Shown: piece after piece, positions 25,708 through 38,116 of the stretch | Position numbering within the stretch: position 1 is the stretch's first letter | How the letters are laid out: the number at the start of each line of letters is the position of its first letter | Assembly: GCA_002633005.1 (NCBI GenBank) | Contig: NMRA01000241.1 | Location: 422,406 to 486,405 of the forward strand | DNA: 64,000 nucleotides | Reading direction: 5' to 3' | From: Phoronis australis | Taxonomy: Eukaryota > Phoronida > Phoronidae | Position numbers and translations under genes: made by a program | Notes under the pieces: model-generated | The model's database searches: none | Told to the model about the DNA's origin: nothing | What the model saw: only the letters and a program-made list of their open reading frames with translations

Positions 25708-27472
25708 CAGAATCGTACCAGTGGTACTATACTAATAACTACGTGTATTTCACCAAGCAAAGATGAACAAGGAGACAGTGCAAACAGTCAAACCTTTTAT
25801 TGGCCACATAGAAACATATTACACGAAACAGCGTTTCCCTATGACTCCAATGCTAACAGACGTCTTTATAAATATGTGCGAACAAACCAACACTTAAAGA
25901 TAACAAAATGGACCAGTCAACTATACTTATGTAACAAACTTAAATTGCCTGGTTTATATAGGTTAATCAGAGTCTCCATCGGAATCACAATTATGACTTA
26001 AAAAAGCTAACATCTAAGGGTTGGAGCCTGTGCGTTGTGTGACTGGGGAAGGAGAGAATGAAAACACCATTTTCCCGCGCTAGCTTAATGGCGTCAAGGT
26101 TTTTTGTGTGGGATGCATGTCCGTCGAGTAGAAGAAGGACTTTGTTTTCAACTGACGCATTCACTGATCGGATAAAATGACGAAGCTATTCAATGAAAAC
26201 TATAGAGTCAATCCATCCTGAATTAGTGCAGGCAAACATTGTACCATTGGGTGCATCAACTTTCAAGGAATCACACAGTCTTTTCTTCTTGAAGATGAGC
26301 ATCGGAGGGATGTATTAGCTGGCCAATGGCAGAATGACAGTGGACACCAGTAGTATTTGTTCCTCGTTCAGTGGTTGTTGCTGCTCCAACTTGGCGTTTC
26401 CCTTTCGTTGAGATCACTTTCGATGGCCTTTGCACGGTAGAATGTCCAGTTTCATCCATATTAAACACTCTATCAGCAGTAAATCCGTGTAATTCAATTA
26501 GCTCATAATATTTATCGAAGAAATCTGAAACAGCTCGGCAGTTGAAACCTTTCATGCGACCAGTAGATGTAGCTTCTGGGGTGCGTAGACTGAGTTCTGG
26601 ATGTCGTCTCATAAAGCTGTAGTACCAGGTTTTATTGGCAGACTGTTTTGTTTCGCTAAATTTATGGATGCCATGGGATTTTGCCAATTGATATGCAAGT
26701 TTCATAAGATCTTTTGGCGTGATACCAAAAAAAGATCGTCAAGACCTTTTATGTGTTCTACCAAATCAGCTTCTATTTCTGTAGGCAAAACTTTTGGGCC
26801 TCCGCGTAACTTGGTATGTTTTGCGTACTTATTCAGACCCATGCGGTGACCGCGAATAGTTGGCTTTGGGATACCGAATAGCTTAGAAGCAGCGTTAAAT
26901 CCCAATCCTTCATCTATATATAGCTTTGAGACAGTTCTGCATATCCTCCGATGTCCATGACGACGACGATGGCATTTTCCTGAAAGTAAAAAAAATAGTA
27001 CTAAAACGCAAGAAAAACAACACATTACCTACTCGTATCACGTTTTGTGTATCGTACCTCTTGGTTACACGTATCGTACCCCGGGTACCATACCCGTGAC
27101 CTGTAGTGGTACGACACTCGTGACACTGACCTATTTTCAAACACGTGGGCTGAAAATATTTGGCACGCGATTTGGCAACCAGAAATTACACCGTAAGAGA
27201 TGAGAATGAGCTATCAGATGGCACATTGGTTCACTCATTTGCTATACTTGTTGTTGTCTATCACACTATTCATGGGAGCTAAAATTTACATCAACATGTC
27301 AAAAAAGTGGAAAATGCTCACCGTTTTTCACCGGGTTCTCTGCTCGACATTTTGCTTGGTTTTCTGTTATCGCCGTCTGAGGTCGCTAAAAGTAATCACT
27401 CTTTTGGGTGCCAAGCATACGTAGTTTGGCGGGAAAATACGTGGTACGATAATGATAACTGGTACGGAACTG
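25708..27472 (-). mobile_element. pogo/Tigger-like DNA transposon, decayed
   Basis: It contains a broken pogo-type transposase on the minus strand. The ends match as imperfect inverted repeats: CAGAATCGTACCAGT on the left and CAGTTCCGTACCAGT on the reverse complement of the right, with ACGT(GT)ATTT further in on both. Several extra CGTACC words lie near the right end. The TA duplication expected of pogo elements is not clear, so the exact limits are uncertain by a few bases. It is nested in the 24429-28496 element. Confidence 0.75.
25991..26975 (-). pseudogene. pogo-like transposase (HTH plus DDE), frameshifted
   Basis: Reading on the minus strand from ATG at 26975, the first part has a pipsqueak-type helix-turn-helix (GLGFNAASKLFGIPKPTIRGH). 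The catalytic part has NMDETG, then LLLDGHASHTKN, then HRLQPLD; 36 residues lie between the second and third Asp, as in the DDD triad of pogo/Tigger enzymes. The frame is broken near 26910-26930, at the run of seven A at 26727-26733, and near 26280-26310. A TAG stop at 26186-26188 interrupts the catalytic region. The protein stops at 25991, just after the third Asp, so the C-terminal part is missing. It is inactive. Confidence 0.88.
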
Positions 27473-28501
27473 GTAACTTTCCCCTACTATACTTTATTTA
27501 TGCGAGTTCCGACTCATTAGCAGAAAATCAGAGTAATGAACTGGAGTTCGGGATTCGAAATTGTGGACATTCGAAATAAGTGAACTTTCAAAGATAGCGA
27601 GCCTTCGGAGTAGTGGACCTTCAGAGTAGTGAACCTTTGGACTAGTGACATGGAACCTTGGAAATCTTTTCCATCAAGTTTGTTGCTCATATAAAATCTG
27701 CCAGGCTGTGCACCGTTGGTACTTGTTGACTAAGAGAAGACTTTTTTCATTAATCATTGTTTTTACTACGTTTAGACCTGCTTTTCCCTAATAATGTGCT
27801 TGTCAGGTTTTTCACACTGCAAGAAAACACGGTAATTAAATTCTGGTTTTTGAGCAACAGCAGAGGACGGCCTATAGTAAACTTACTGTTGGCGTGTACT
27901 AAATTTAAAAAAATGGAAACGCAAACACTTTTACACACATGCATGTCACTCCACAATCCCCAATCAAAGTGGACACTGGATGAACATATTTGACTATCAA
28001 TTTCAATTTGAAATTTGAAAATGCCTGCACTTAGCCGTACTCTGTCAGCAAATATATCAAAATAGTAGATAACCGCACCTTTTTCTGCTGTTTTGTTCCT
28101 TGGTAGATTTTAAGGTATTCACACCGCACCATTTTAGAGATCTCTTTCGCTGCTTTATAGACTAGCTAGGTGGAGACGTTTACTTGTGGACTCTCTTGTT
28201 ACCGTACGTTGTAGTCACCACGCACGTTCAATGATGATGCAAATTGTAAAGCCTCAGCTAATCGTCTGTACGATCTTGTCATCTACGTAAATACCATTCA
28301 GGCCGTGTAGGGCCCAACGATTATGTGAAGAGCTTGAAGCAAATTCAAAATTGTTTCTAAGTTCTCATTCAACTGTTAGTAGTATCAGTACCTGCAACAA
28401 TCTTGTTGTTGTCCACTTATATCCTTTCTTTAACGGATAGGCTGGGGCTGGACCTTTTGTGCAGGAGAGGGGTTTGATCCCCCGGCTACGGGCCTGAAGA
28501 A

Positions 28502-29960
28502 ATAGGACAGGTGCTTGACACGTGTTGCATTGTGGGTAAATACCTTTAACTTTTGGTGCTATTTCGAGGACATCTGTTGGTCAGCAAAATTATATTACAA
28601 GACAAAACTGATGATAAGAAACTCTGTTTGGTGCAGTCCTGGCAGTTTATCAGTGCTCTTGTATGATGTGGTATAATTTTGAGATAAATATTGCTTTTGA
28701 TGCTGTCCGGTCAGTGTAACAGTGCTGTTGTGTGACATGGTATAATTTGAGTTAAATATTAAGGTTTTCACAATATTTAGTTTTCACGAAATTGTGCAAA
28801 CTGGGGTGGGTGAAGCCCTGCTATAATAAGCTCTTATCTGTGTGTTCATAAAGGTGTTACTCTGATTTATTTTCCATCTTATCTGACCTGGGAGTGTCCC
28901 TGTGGGGTCAGCTCTAGCATTGCTTTATCTGTCTTAGGCCAAAAAAAGCAAAGTTGGCTCTGGCCTATACCCGACCTGAGCTCACGGACTGAAATAAAAA
29001 ACACCCGCCCACCTCGATTTCCGCCGACCTCTTGTATTGTTTTGTCATTGATATATTTAAAAGTTTACAGTCAGTGTCACTCTTCTAAAAGCTGTCATTG
29101 ACATTACAAAGCATAACAAAGCTAAAATTAAAGGCAGTACATACCTATAATAAACAATAAAAATTACATAATGATATTTGTGTTTATAATGTAAATGGTC
29201 ACAAATAATACTAAATAATTAAAATGTGTATAAATACAAAAATAGACACAAAACCGGATTAGTTGAAAATTGAGTAATATCAAAAACCATAAGTTAGTTA
29301 AAACAGATTTTTCTTGATAAGCTGACATGTAAACAAGGGCAAAATTGGTTTCAAACATTTACCCAGTTTTGGGTAAAAAATACTACATAATTTTGTTGTT
29401 TCAGGTAGATTTTCGTTTTTGAAAAAAATATGCAACTGAAAATACCACACACTACAGTACTCGATTTCCAAAATTGCCGCAGACCAGAACCAACTAATTT
29501 GGCCTTATGTGATATCGCACATTTTATAGTATCTATGTTTTACAGTTGGTTTTTATGTACATTCTGATATGATATAGTTACTAGCAAATGGCATTTAACT
29601 TCATCTGCAAAAGCTACCTGGCATGATTAATTCATATCTCCAGAGATACCTTGTCAGGATAAAACAGAGATTGTAGACTACCTTTGTCCAGGACAAAATT
29701 ACTGACTGGCACAGCTGTGTGAAGGAATACAGACTGGCTCATCTGTGTGAAGGAAAGTTGTTGTTGTATTAGGTGCCATTTTGTTTCTAGGTAATTGTAT
29801 TAATATTTCAGCGTCGCATTTAGCTTCAAATATCAACTTTCATATTTAATAATTTACTGAAATGTTCTTACATTTTTGCATATCTTAGTGGCTCAAGAAT
29901 GATATTCTGTGAAACTCATTCATCTCCTACGTCCGTTTGGATCTCACCAGAGCTGTGAAG
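28502..29960. other. No gene seen
   Basis: AT-rich sequence. A short direct repeat around GTATAATTT-GA(G/T)ATAAATATT occurs near 28670 and 28740. No gene is supported. Confidence 0.5.
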
Positions 29961-30060
29961 TTGTCAGTGAGACACACTATCAGACCATGGTCAGTGTATT
30001 TAGTTGTCAGTGAGACACACTATCAGACCATGGTCAGTGTATTTGGATGTCAACGATACA

Positions 30061-31049
30061 TTTAGGGGGGGCCAGGGGGCCCGGCCCCCACCCTTGGCTG
30101 CCACAAAAAAATAAAACAGCAAGAGCGTAGGGAAATGTTAAGTTTATTAATTAACCCCGGTAATTAAAACTATACGGATGAAACAAGATTTAAATGTGTG
30201 CAGTTTTAGTGTTTGGGGGGGGCTCAGATCCAATTTCAAGTGTTAAATTCGGAACACGATGCATTCGTAACAGAACTTTGGCTAAGTATAGGCTCGCCCG
30301 CGATATCCCAGGCGACTGGCAGTGGCGCTGCGCACTACCACTCCGTTTCCGTCATCTGCTCTACTGTGCAATGAAGAAAATTTACTTCATTTTTTAAAGA
30401 AAATGGAACCTGAGTGACGATGAAAAAACAGAAGCTGCTGGTAAGATGTGAATTTTAATCCGCGAAGCCTTAGTGAATCACTCAGAAACTAATAATTCTC
30501 TCTTTCTCAAACCTTAACTTTTAAGTCTTAAAAGACGATTTCTAAAACAATCCCGTCATTACTGCCAACACGAAAAACAAATTTGGTCTTTTGGGCATTT
30601 GAAAGCTATTTTAAACACAACAAATTTGTTAAGAGCCGATTGCACAAAATATAAAACGTGTAATAGAAAAAGAAGTAGGTTTCGCGCGCAAACGCTGTGG
30701 ACCATAAACAAGAAGGCCTCTTATCTTAGATTAGTAGCTAAGTCGTGGTGGTGGTGTGGTTAAGCACGCGCGCTCTATCCGCCAGGTTGTGAGTTCCAGT
30801 CTCTGATAATAGCAGTTTTTTCCTGTTTGACACGATCTCCTTTTTTTTCTTGGATAATACTTCAGGAATCAAGGAAAATGCTTGATTTTTAGAGGAAAAA
30901 ACAGAAAAATTTCCAGAGTGGGAGGGGGGCTCCCCTCCCGACCTCTCCCCATTCGGGGCTATGCGCATCTACAATCGTGGTTTGCACAAATGCTTACAGC
31001 CGGACAAAATGTTGGGCCCCCCCCTTGTGATATCCTAGATCCGCCACTG
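30061..31049. mobile_element. 5-bp-duplication element inserted in a minisatellite
   Basis: The right end is CCTAGATCCGCCACTG, whose reverse complement CAGTGGCGGATC matches the ends of related pieces at 40889 and 51773. The left end starts at TTTAGGGGGGGCC, so its first ten bases are missing or strongly changed. ATACA flanks it on both sides (30056-30060, 31050-31054), and the surrounding minisatellite unit is restored across the site. A tRNA-like segment lies inside. No transposase was found. Confidence 0.7.
30741..30806 (+). repeat. tRNA-like SINE fragment
   Basis: It has an A-box-like GTGGTGTGGTTAAGCACGCG and, about 35 bp later, a weak B box around GAGTTCCAGTCTC. It does not fold as a tRNA. 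It lies inside the 30061-31049 element. Confidence 0.4.
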
Positions 31050-31320
31050 ATACACACTATCAGACCATGGTCAGTGTATTTAGATGTCAGTGAGACATAC
31101 TAACAGACCATGGTCAGTGTATTCAGTTGTCAGTGAGACACACTATCAGACCATGGTCAGTGTATTAAGATCTTCACCAGAGCTGCCTTTTGCCTCTGCA
31201 AAGCTGTCTGTGTTGACATTCTAAAGACACACTATTATCCCATGGTCAGTGTGAAGCTGTCTGTGTGGACATTCTAAAGACACTATTATCCCATGGTCAG
31301 TGTATATGGATCTTCACCTT

Positions 31321-34300
31321 TTCTATATTTTGCCTCTGTGAAGCTGTCAGTGTTGAACATTCTAGGGGGCTTTCACATTATGGATTTAGTACAATGGACT
31401 AACATTCTTTCTTAGCCACAAGAATTTTGGATCCAATGCGAAAGGTCATTGAGACCATCTAAATTCATTAATTTACTAAAGTCAGTAGACTTGAAAAGCC
31501 TGGGACCGGACTTAAGCGAGCGGACCAAAGTTGGACCATAGTTGGTCTGATTATCTAAGCGCTATGCGATAGGTTTGGTCTGGACCATTTTGCTCGATCA
31601 GCCTAAATTATCTCCCCACTTTAGTGAGTGTACAGCAATGCCTGCCATTTTGCACACTTTCGAGTTGTTGCTGTTTCTGTCTACAGTACTCACTGTTCAC
31701 TACAATTTTTAAGTCAAACATATGTCTCAAACTAAGAATAGAATTAGCAATTGGTCGTCGCATCCGTATTGCAGTACAGGGTAATGACATCTCTTGTTTA
31801 AGTACAGTGAAGCTTTAGGGTTAGGATATTGGAGTGTTAGTACAGTCAAGTGAGAAAGGTGATAATTGGGTGTGGTAGGTTAACGCTCAGCTCAAATATG
31901 TTTCCCGTCCAGCCAAGTCGACCACTTACTAAACCACTTTTTAGTCAACATTAATTTCAGAGTTAAAGGTACCAATTCACTACTGTAATATCTAAATGGT
32001 GGAGTTGGTACACCCTCTTCACAAACAGGCCAAACCGCTGGCATTTTCACTATACCGTAGATATTTCTCATAATGTTTTTAAAACTTCTTGATTGATGTT
32101 TTAAACCTTTTGAAAATGTTGTAAATCGTACAAGTTTTCACACGATAAATGCAGGGTTTTTGTATGAAGGTTACAGACTATGTGCTTTTAAATGGTTTGA
32201 CAGCAATAAAATGATCAGTTTTTGTAAAATTAATAGTTGCATGATAACGGTACATTGCAAATATTGAAGTAAATACTTTAAACTTATCAGCATTTATTAT
32301 ACAAGCATTTTCAACATTTAACATATGTGAGTACTAAAGGCTTTGTCGTGATCTTGACCTAATTACTGCTTAACATGTGAATTAATTATGAGATTTTTTT
32401 AAAAACATCTATGTAAAATTCAAAAACCACCACCATAAGCATAGTTTTACCCACTGTTTAGGTGTATGAGATTGCTTTACAAAAATGATGAAAAGATAGG
32501 ACATCATTTCTTTCTATGTTTGCATATTTATACTGTGTTGTCTAGGTTACCTGGTTATCTTGATCAGGTAGCAATGAGTGCCATTTATGGATTGATTTTT
32601 AGGCCTGTTTACATGGACGTTTTAATCACCATATTGATCACTATTTTAATCATTGTTTCAAGATAGCAATTTTAATTGTTATTTTTTTACCGGCTAAAAA
32701 TTGGGAATTTTATTAGGTAAATCCCAAGTAAAGTGTGACAACTGCAATGAATGACTCCGGCTACCTGCTGATACCCAACATGGCTCACGGAACACATGGC
32801 TCTTCATGACATCCCTTCCACACCATTTGCTTTGGAGTACAAAACAATCGTGTGGCCAGAGGGAGATTGTAAACTCAAGACTAAAGAGCGAAACCCCTTT
32901 ACTTGCTAAGAGAGGGCGCTTTTTTAAATACCAGAGAAATAGTGGAGAAAATCATCATGTAATTAGTCATAGAGCACCGTTGGAAACAAAGCGTGAAAAT
33001 AGCGAAGAAATGGTGGGAAATTTTTTTACATGGTGCTTTTGTTTCTCATCATGGTTGCCTGTGGGTGTCCACACATTTGTAGGAGACATTGAGAAAATGT
33101 TGACCTCCAATCTGTTTCCTTAGATATGTACTTGTCTTGTCACCCTACTGTCTTTGTAATCATTCTTTGGACAATAATTAAAACACACCCTGGGTGATAA
33201 GTAAACTAACCATTTTAAGGGAACTGTTCAGCTGCTCTTTACATCTACATATATGGTCATCAAGTTATCCCACATGTGATTGAACAGGTAGGGTATTCAC
33301 GTGGCAAATTCCATTCATAGTAATGACCAATATATGTGCTTACCTGGATATGGAATTGCCAAATTTAGACCTTTGTGGTGTTGTTTACTTAAATATTCAT
33401 GACTGAATGGTGTGTCTATAAATAGATATGACCAATATGGTGTACAGCGTAGAGCTGAGTGATTGATTTTTAGTAAAAGATGCATGAGGCAATAAAAACT
33501 GAGTCATTGTTGCATCAGTTTTTGAAGGCAGATCAGGGTAAGAATAACTTGCCGAAGGTGATTGGAATTGGATGAGCATAACCCGCCCTCTTTCTCCACC
33601 ATTGGCATTGTTAAAATTTATCATTAGGCACTCCCCCTATTCAAGACCAACTATATTCTTTGAAGGGAATGCCTTCAGTCAGATATAAGCTCAACTGCAT
33701 TATTTTGACTCGGCAAGAGTGAATAGGGAATACCCTAAGAAACAGCGTGGCAGATAGCTGAAATTTTGTTTTCTATTTTTTCTTAAAAAACGTCATGGTA
33801 CAGCACCAAATTCATGCTTTACTATCATGTCCAAGTTTTATATGACATCTACCATCACTCAAAAATTTGATAAGTTCTGGGAAGACCTTGAAAATGAGAA
33901 AAGAGCAATTTTCAGTATATTGTCAGGAATTATTAAGATATTATCGTTGGTGGACTGTTCAACAAAGGTGCAGCATTTGTAATGCAGGAGTTCTTTTTCA
34001 TTCTGTTAGTTAATCAAGTTTTGTTAAAGACTTGGAAGACTCAACCTCTAATGACAGATCCAGTGTTCTTAGATCTCAGTGAGCTTCTTGTAAAAATGTT
34101 TGATTTGAGACGGTGCCTTCTCTGTTTCCTAATCTCCAAACAAAAGAGGATGGTTTTCAGGAGATGTGGTAACTCGATATTCAAAGGACAACAGTAAAGC
34201 TGTGTTCAGACCAACTAAACCCTTGAAACTTTCAATTTCTTTAGTTTTAACCGTTACTGTAGTTGTTTCGATGTATATTGTAAAATTTGTTTGTGGATTT

Positions 34301-36123
34301 ACTTGCTAGTCATCATTGCTACGGACTCCTTTCCAATTCACCCTAGTTCGGTTTGTGCTCCGCATGCGCGCCATTATTTCCAGCAAGATTTGACACCAGT
34401 GGCGCCAGAGGGTTATAAGTAACAGCAAAACATGAGGCCCTTAGATCTCATTTCACAACTATCAACATTTAATACATCTTATATACTGTTCATACCAAAG
34501 TATATTTCTCTTGATTAGCCATTGATGTCATGATAAAAGCTGATGGCTAAGGTGAAAATTCCTTGTGTTTCTCAAAATGGTGGACCTCGTAAATGGTTGT
34601 TACTGCGATAAACAAACAATGAGAATGCCCGTGGCCACCATGGCGGGGACAAAGATTGTCTTCTCTTGTGTAGGTGCAGCACACCATTGTTACAATGTCA
34701 CGTCACTTTGTGCTTCCCTCTACCTGACTTTGAGTTTCATTTGCTGCTGAAATGTGTGACCTCTGACCTAAATCATGTGGCCTGATTTTCACCTGGTTTC
34801 TGTGCAGTCAGCTTTGGGAATAGTCTGATGACATCACTCTGTTTGTTGGTGAATGAGTTAACTTAATGTGTCACAGTTGTCTGTTTGAATACCTCATGAT
34901 TGTAGAGTGTCTGGCTGTATAGTGTGGATGTATTGTAAGTACAGCTTTGGTTTGAACACATAGTCACCCCTCCTGAGGTCAATGTAATGCGGATTTTAAC
35001 AGTAGCTAGAATCAGTTGGTGAGAAAGTATGTAAAACTCTTACCAATTCTGGACAAAATTTGGGAGACTTGTGAAATGTCTGATTTTGTAAATGGTTATT
35101 ATCACTGTTCACAATATTGTGGTTATCAACATCTCTTGTGTACCTATGTACCATCGCACACTCTTTTGATGGTGGATAGGAAGTTACTGCTAGAGGCTCT
35201 TGACAGCTGACAGATCAAAAAGGGACAATTTCACCCCCTATGAAATCTGTCACTATGGTAAAGTGTGGGACAGTGAAAAATGATGAAATATTTTTGCTGA
35301 AGGCCAAACTTGTATCAAATATTAGAAATACATAATATTGTTCCAAATATTAGAAATACATAACATTGGCTGTCCCAAATTCAAGAATTACAATAACCGA
35401 TCATTCTCCTCGATAATAACGGACTACGAGGAACCATTAAAAAGTTGCTTTGGCAGCTGTTTTGCCAAGTCTATTTTCACCTGTTTTTTGATACAAAAAT
35501 GCAGTGTCCAAAAGATGAGAAATTAGATAAGCATACCAATTTTTTACTGTTATTCATTTCTGTGATACGTGATCTTTTGAGTTGCGAATTGCAGTTTCAG
35601 TTTGGATGTATGTTGTAACTTGTTATTTTCATATTTTCAATAATTCGGTTTGTTGCCACATGAATTTCAGTTTCCGAGATTAACTAGTTGGAGACCCTAT
35701 CAGTTAAACCCCCAGCCATAGCTGTGATCTGTTGCATTCTTTCTGTGTAACTAATGCTCCATCAAGGAATTTATCAAAAGAACTCCTCCAAAAGAATAGT
35801 CATTGAAAGGGTGACCTATCATGTTTCCTGTCTAGGTGCAATGTGTCTCCAGCTTGACTCCCTTGCCCTTGGAATAGGAGGATGTGTCCTAGTTGTGTAA
35901 CTGTTATTACTACATGCTTGACCTGTTCTTGAGCTACATTCAGAAACCAGGAGTGAAGGTGATAGTGTTCAGTTGAAATGTCACTCAAATCTGGAGATGA
36001 TTTGAGGTAAGGTCCAGCTGTAGGAAACGTGCGCATTAAAGGCTACAGATTAAAACAGTAAATGGTCATCAATATGGGACAATTTTCTTATTTTTCATTT
36101 AAAATTAGAGCATATGGCACGAA
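31321..36123. other. No gene seen
   Basis: Nearly 5 kb without a supported gene. It includes the dispersed repeat piece at 35262-35392, where AATATTAGAAATACATAA is duplicated. Open frames such as 32806-33123 and 34565-34750 have no recognisable domains. Confidence 0.45.
35262..35392 (+). repeat. Dispersed repeat piece with small duplication
   Basis: It is related to 23925-24005 (both share GGGACAGTGAA, AAATATTAGAAAT or AAATTCTAGAAAT, ATTGG and a GTCCCAAATTCAAGAATTACA-like end). Here AATATTAGAAATACATAA is present twice in tandem. Confidence 0.6.
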
Positions 36124-36131
36124 GCTAGGAC

Positions 36132-36618
36132 CAGGGCTTTATCCAGGATTTTGAAAATAGGGTGTCCAAAATGGGGTTCCCAATATTCCAGGGCGTCCAT
36201 GATTCCGACGCGTAACCCCCCACCCCCAGCAATACAAACACACAGATTTTTTTACAAAAAATGCATAGAACACGGTTTTTACACCTAAGTTTATAAAACA
36301 GCCTTTTATGGTGAGCATTTTTACTAAAAAAAAACTGTAGACCAAGACTTTTACAATGCTGTCAATCAAGTGTCAAAATAGCAACAATGCATATACAAAG
36401 TATATGCATTGTATATTTCTTCCTGCTTTGAAAAAAGAGCCCCCACTGTGAGCCTTCTGAGGCTTCCTAATATTCATTACAGTTTGTGAGTCCAAACTTG
36501 AAAGGTTCCTATTGACAGTGGGCATCCAAATGATACATTGGGCGTCCTTGCCAGGGCGTCCAGATTAGTGGTAGGGCGTCCACTTGGACACCCAGGACCT
36601 ACACTGCATAATGGCCTG
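36132..36618 (-). mobile_element. hAT-type MITE, copy B
   Basis: The 487-bp element is the inverse-orientation relative of 15113-15510. Its ends are CAGGGCTTTATCCAG and, reversed, CAGGCCATTATGCAG. It is flanked by a perfect 8-bp duplication, GCTAGGAC, at 36124-36131 and 36619-36626. It is about 90 bp longer than copy A because of extra internal sequence near 36280-36340. Non-coding. Confidence 0.93.
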
Positions 36619-36626
36619 GCTAGGAC

Positions 36627-38110
36627 CCTGCTGTTACCATTTTCAAGTTGTTAGTTGAAGTTACCACTAGACAATATGTGATAAGTTGCGGCTGTGCTTA
36701 ACATCAGAAGATTACGAAAGTTGAAAAGGGACAATTTTAGCTATTGATTTTGTTCGAAACTGACGAAATTTTGTAGCAGAACGTGTCCTCTGATCATGTC
36801 AAGGTGACATGACATTAGATTGATTTACACCGTTCTTTTAGACATGTTCTTGTATGACAGTAGCCTTACTCAGAACCTGCATTTTCACTGTTTGTTTTCT
36901 TCATTGTTATAGGTGTTCAACCTTAAATCGTTTGGTGGACGTATTTACTTTGCTCTACTTCCTCTTAGACATTTTCTAAGAAAATGCCCTAGGGTTGAGC
37001 GGAGCTCTGGCAACTGTCCCATCAGTGAAACTGTAACGTTCTTTGAATCAACCTCTGGCGTCAACCCTAGTAAAACATAAAGATTAGAATGAAAAATAAG
37101 TAAGTTCAAAAGTTTTCTTCTCAAATATCCTTGGAACTCTACGAAATCCTTGTGGAACAAATCTTTAAATATCTTTCTTTCATTTGATCAAATCGTATTG
37201 CATTTGAGTAGTGACTTGACAAAAAATCTCAAAAGAAACACCAAACTCACATAAGCTGTTTTTCCGTGGCAAACAACTTTGGAATTGATCCAGGTTTTCT
37301 CTCCCTACTTTACCCCTCCCTCCCTACCTACCTACCTCCCTCCCTCCCTACCTACCTACCTCCCTCCCTCCCTACCTACCTCCTCTCACTTTGTCTTTTG
37401 TCTGTCCGTTCGTCCATCATCCCTGTGCCAACTAAAGGTTATATAGGACTCAATATTAATAGCAGATTGGTGAAAAGTCAAAAATCAAATTCTACATTCT
37501 TTCTGCCTTCAGAAAATACATACTGAATTTAGGAAATTTGTCAGAATTCAAAGCAATGTTTGATGCCTTTGAAAAACGACATTTTACATTGTGGATTGGA
37601 CTGTAATGCTTTCTACTTCCAGCTCATTTACATTGTGGATTTTTGTGCCAAAAAGCCTATCTATAGGTGATCCCTTCTGCATTGCCAAGTTTTGGATAGA
37701 GACATATAGTTGATGTGGAGCAAGATGATCGGGTGCAACTTGCTTTACCTCACAAACAGGTGACAAAAGTAGTCACCATGGTGTCTATTTGGTACATGTC
37801 AGTTCTATTTTCAGAATTGATTAAACACATGTGTCCCACTGTGTATGTCTCCACCTTATGCACTGTGGTAGCATTACTGGGTCATTTTATATCCACTTGA
37901 GAATGAAACAAGTATGTTTCGAAATATCGTGTACCTTTTAATTATGTCGCTAGGTCAGCTACTTTCATCTATGTTCAGTTGAGAGTGGAGTTTTATTCCG
38001 AACATATGAACGAAACGGAATAAAAACTGTCAATAACGAAAAGTGTCGTGTGTTTAATTCTGCATATCGGAAAACTTGCTCTAGAAGTACAGTCAGTTCT
38101 ATTTGCACAC
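36627..38110. other. No gene seen; contains a simple repeat
   Basis: Apart from the CCTACCTACCTCCCTCC array at 37315-37383, nothing was recognised. Confidence 0.5.
37315..37383. repeat. Polypyrimidine simple repeat
   Basis: An almost pure C/T strand made of CCTCCC and TACC blocks, repeated about three times with a 28-bp period. Such tracts can form triplex DNA. Confidence 0.9.
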
Positions 38111-38116
38111 ATATTT

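Larger units (their letters stand above)
24429..28496. mobile_element. 4-kb element with CAGGCCCGTAGCC ends and a 5-bp duplication
   Basis: The left end is CAGGCCCGTAGCC and the right end is its exact reverse complement, with a weaker match continuing inward (GGGG-GGATCAA). Both sides carry AAGAA (24424-24428, 28497-28501). The same 5-bp duplication is seen for CAG-ended elements at 40889-41061 and 30061-31049, which supports the limits. Five-base duplications occur in some hAT lineages; no hAT transposase was recognised. A pogo-type element lies inside it. Confidence 0.6.
29961..31320. repeat. 43-bp minisatellite, split by an inserted element
   Basis: Units of 43 bp (TTGTCAGTGAGACACACTAT plus CAGACCATGGTCAGTGTATTTAG-type sequence) occur at 29961-30060 and again at 31050-31175. 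More diverged units continue to about 31320. The two parts join exactly if the insertion at 30061-31049 and one ATACA duplication are removed. Confidence 0.85.

Noticed and set aside
24429-28496. 8-bp hAT duplication at this element
   Set aside because: The eight flanking bases do not match; only the adjacent five (AAGAA) do, so a 5-bp duplication was reported instead.
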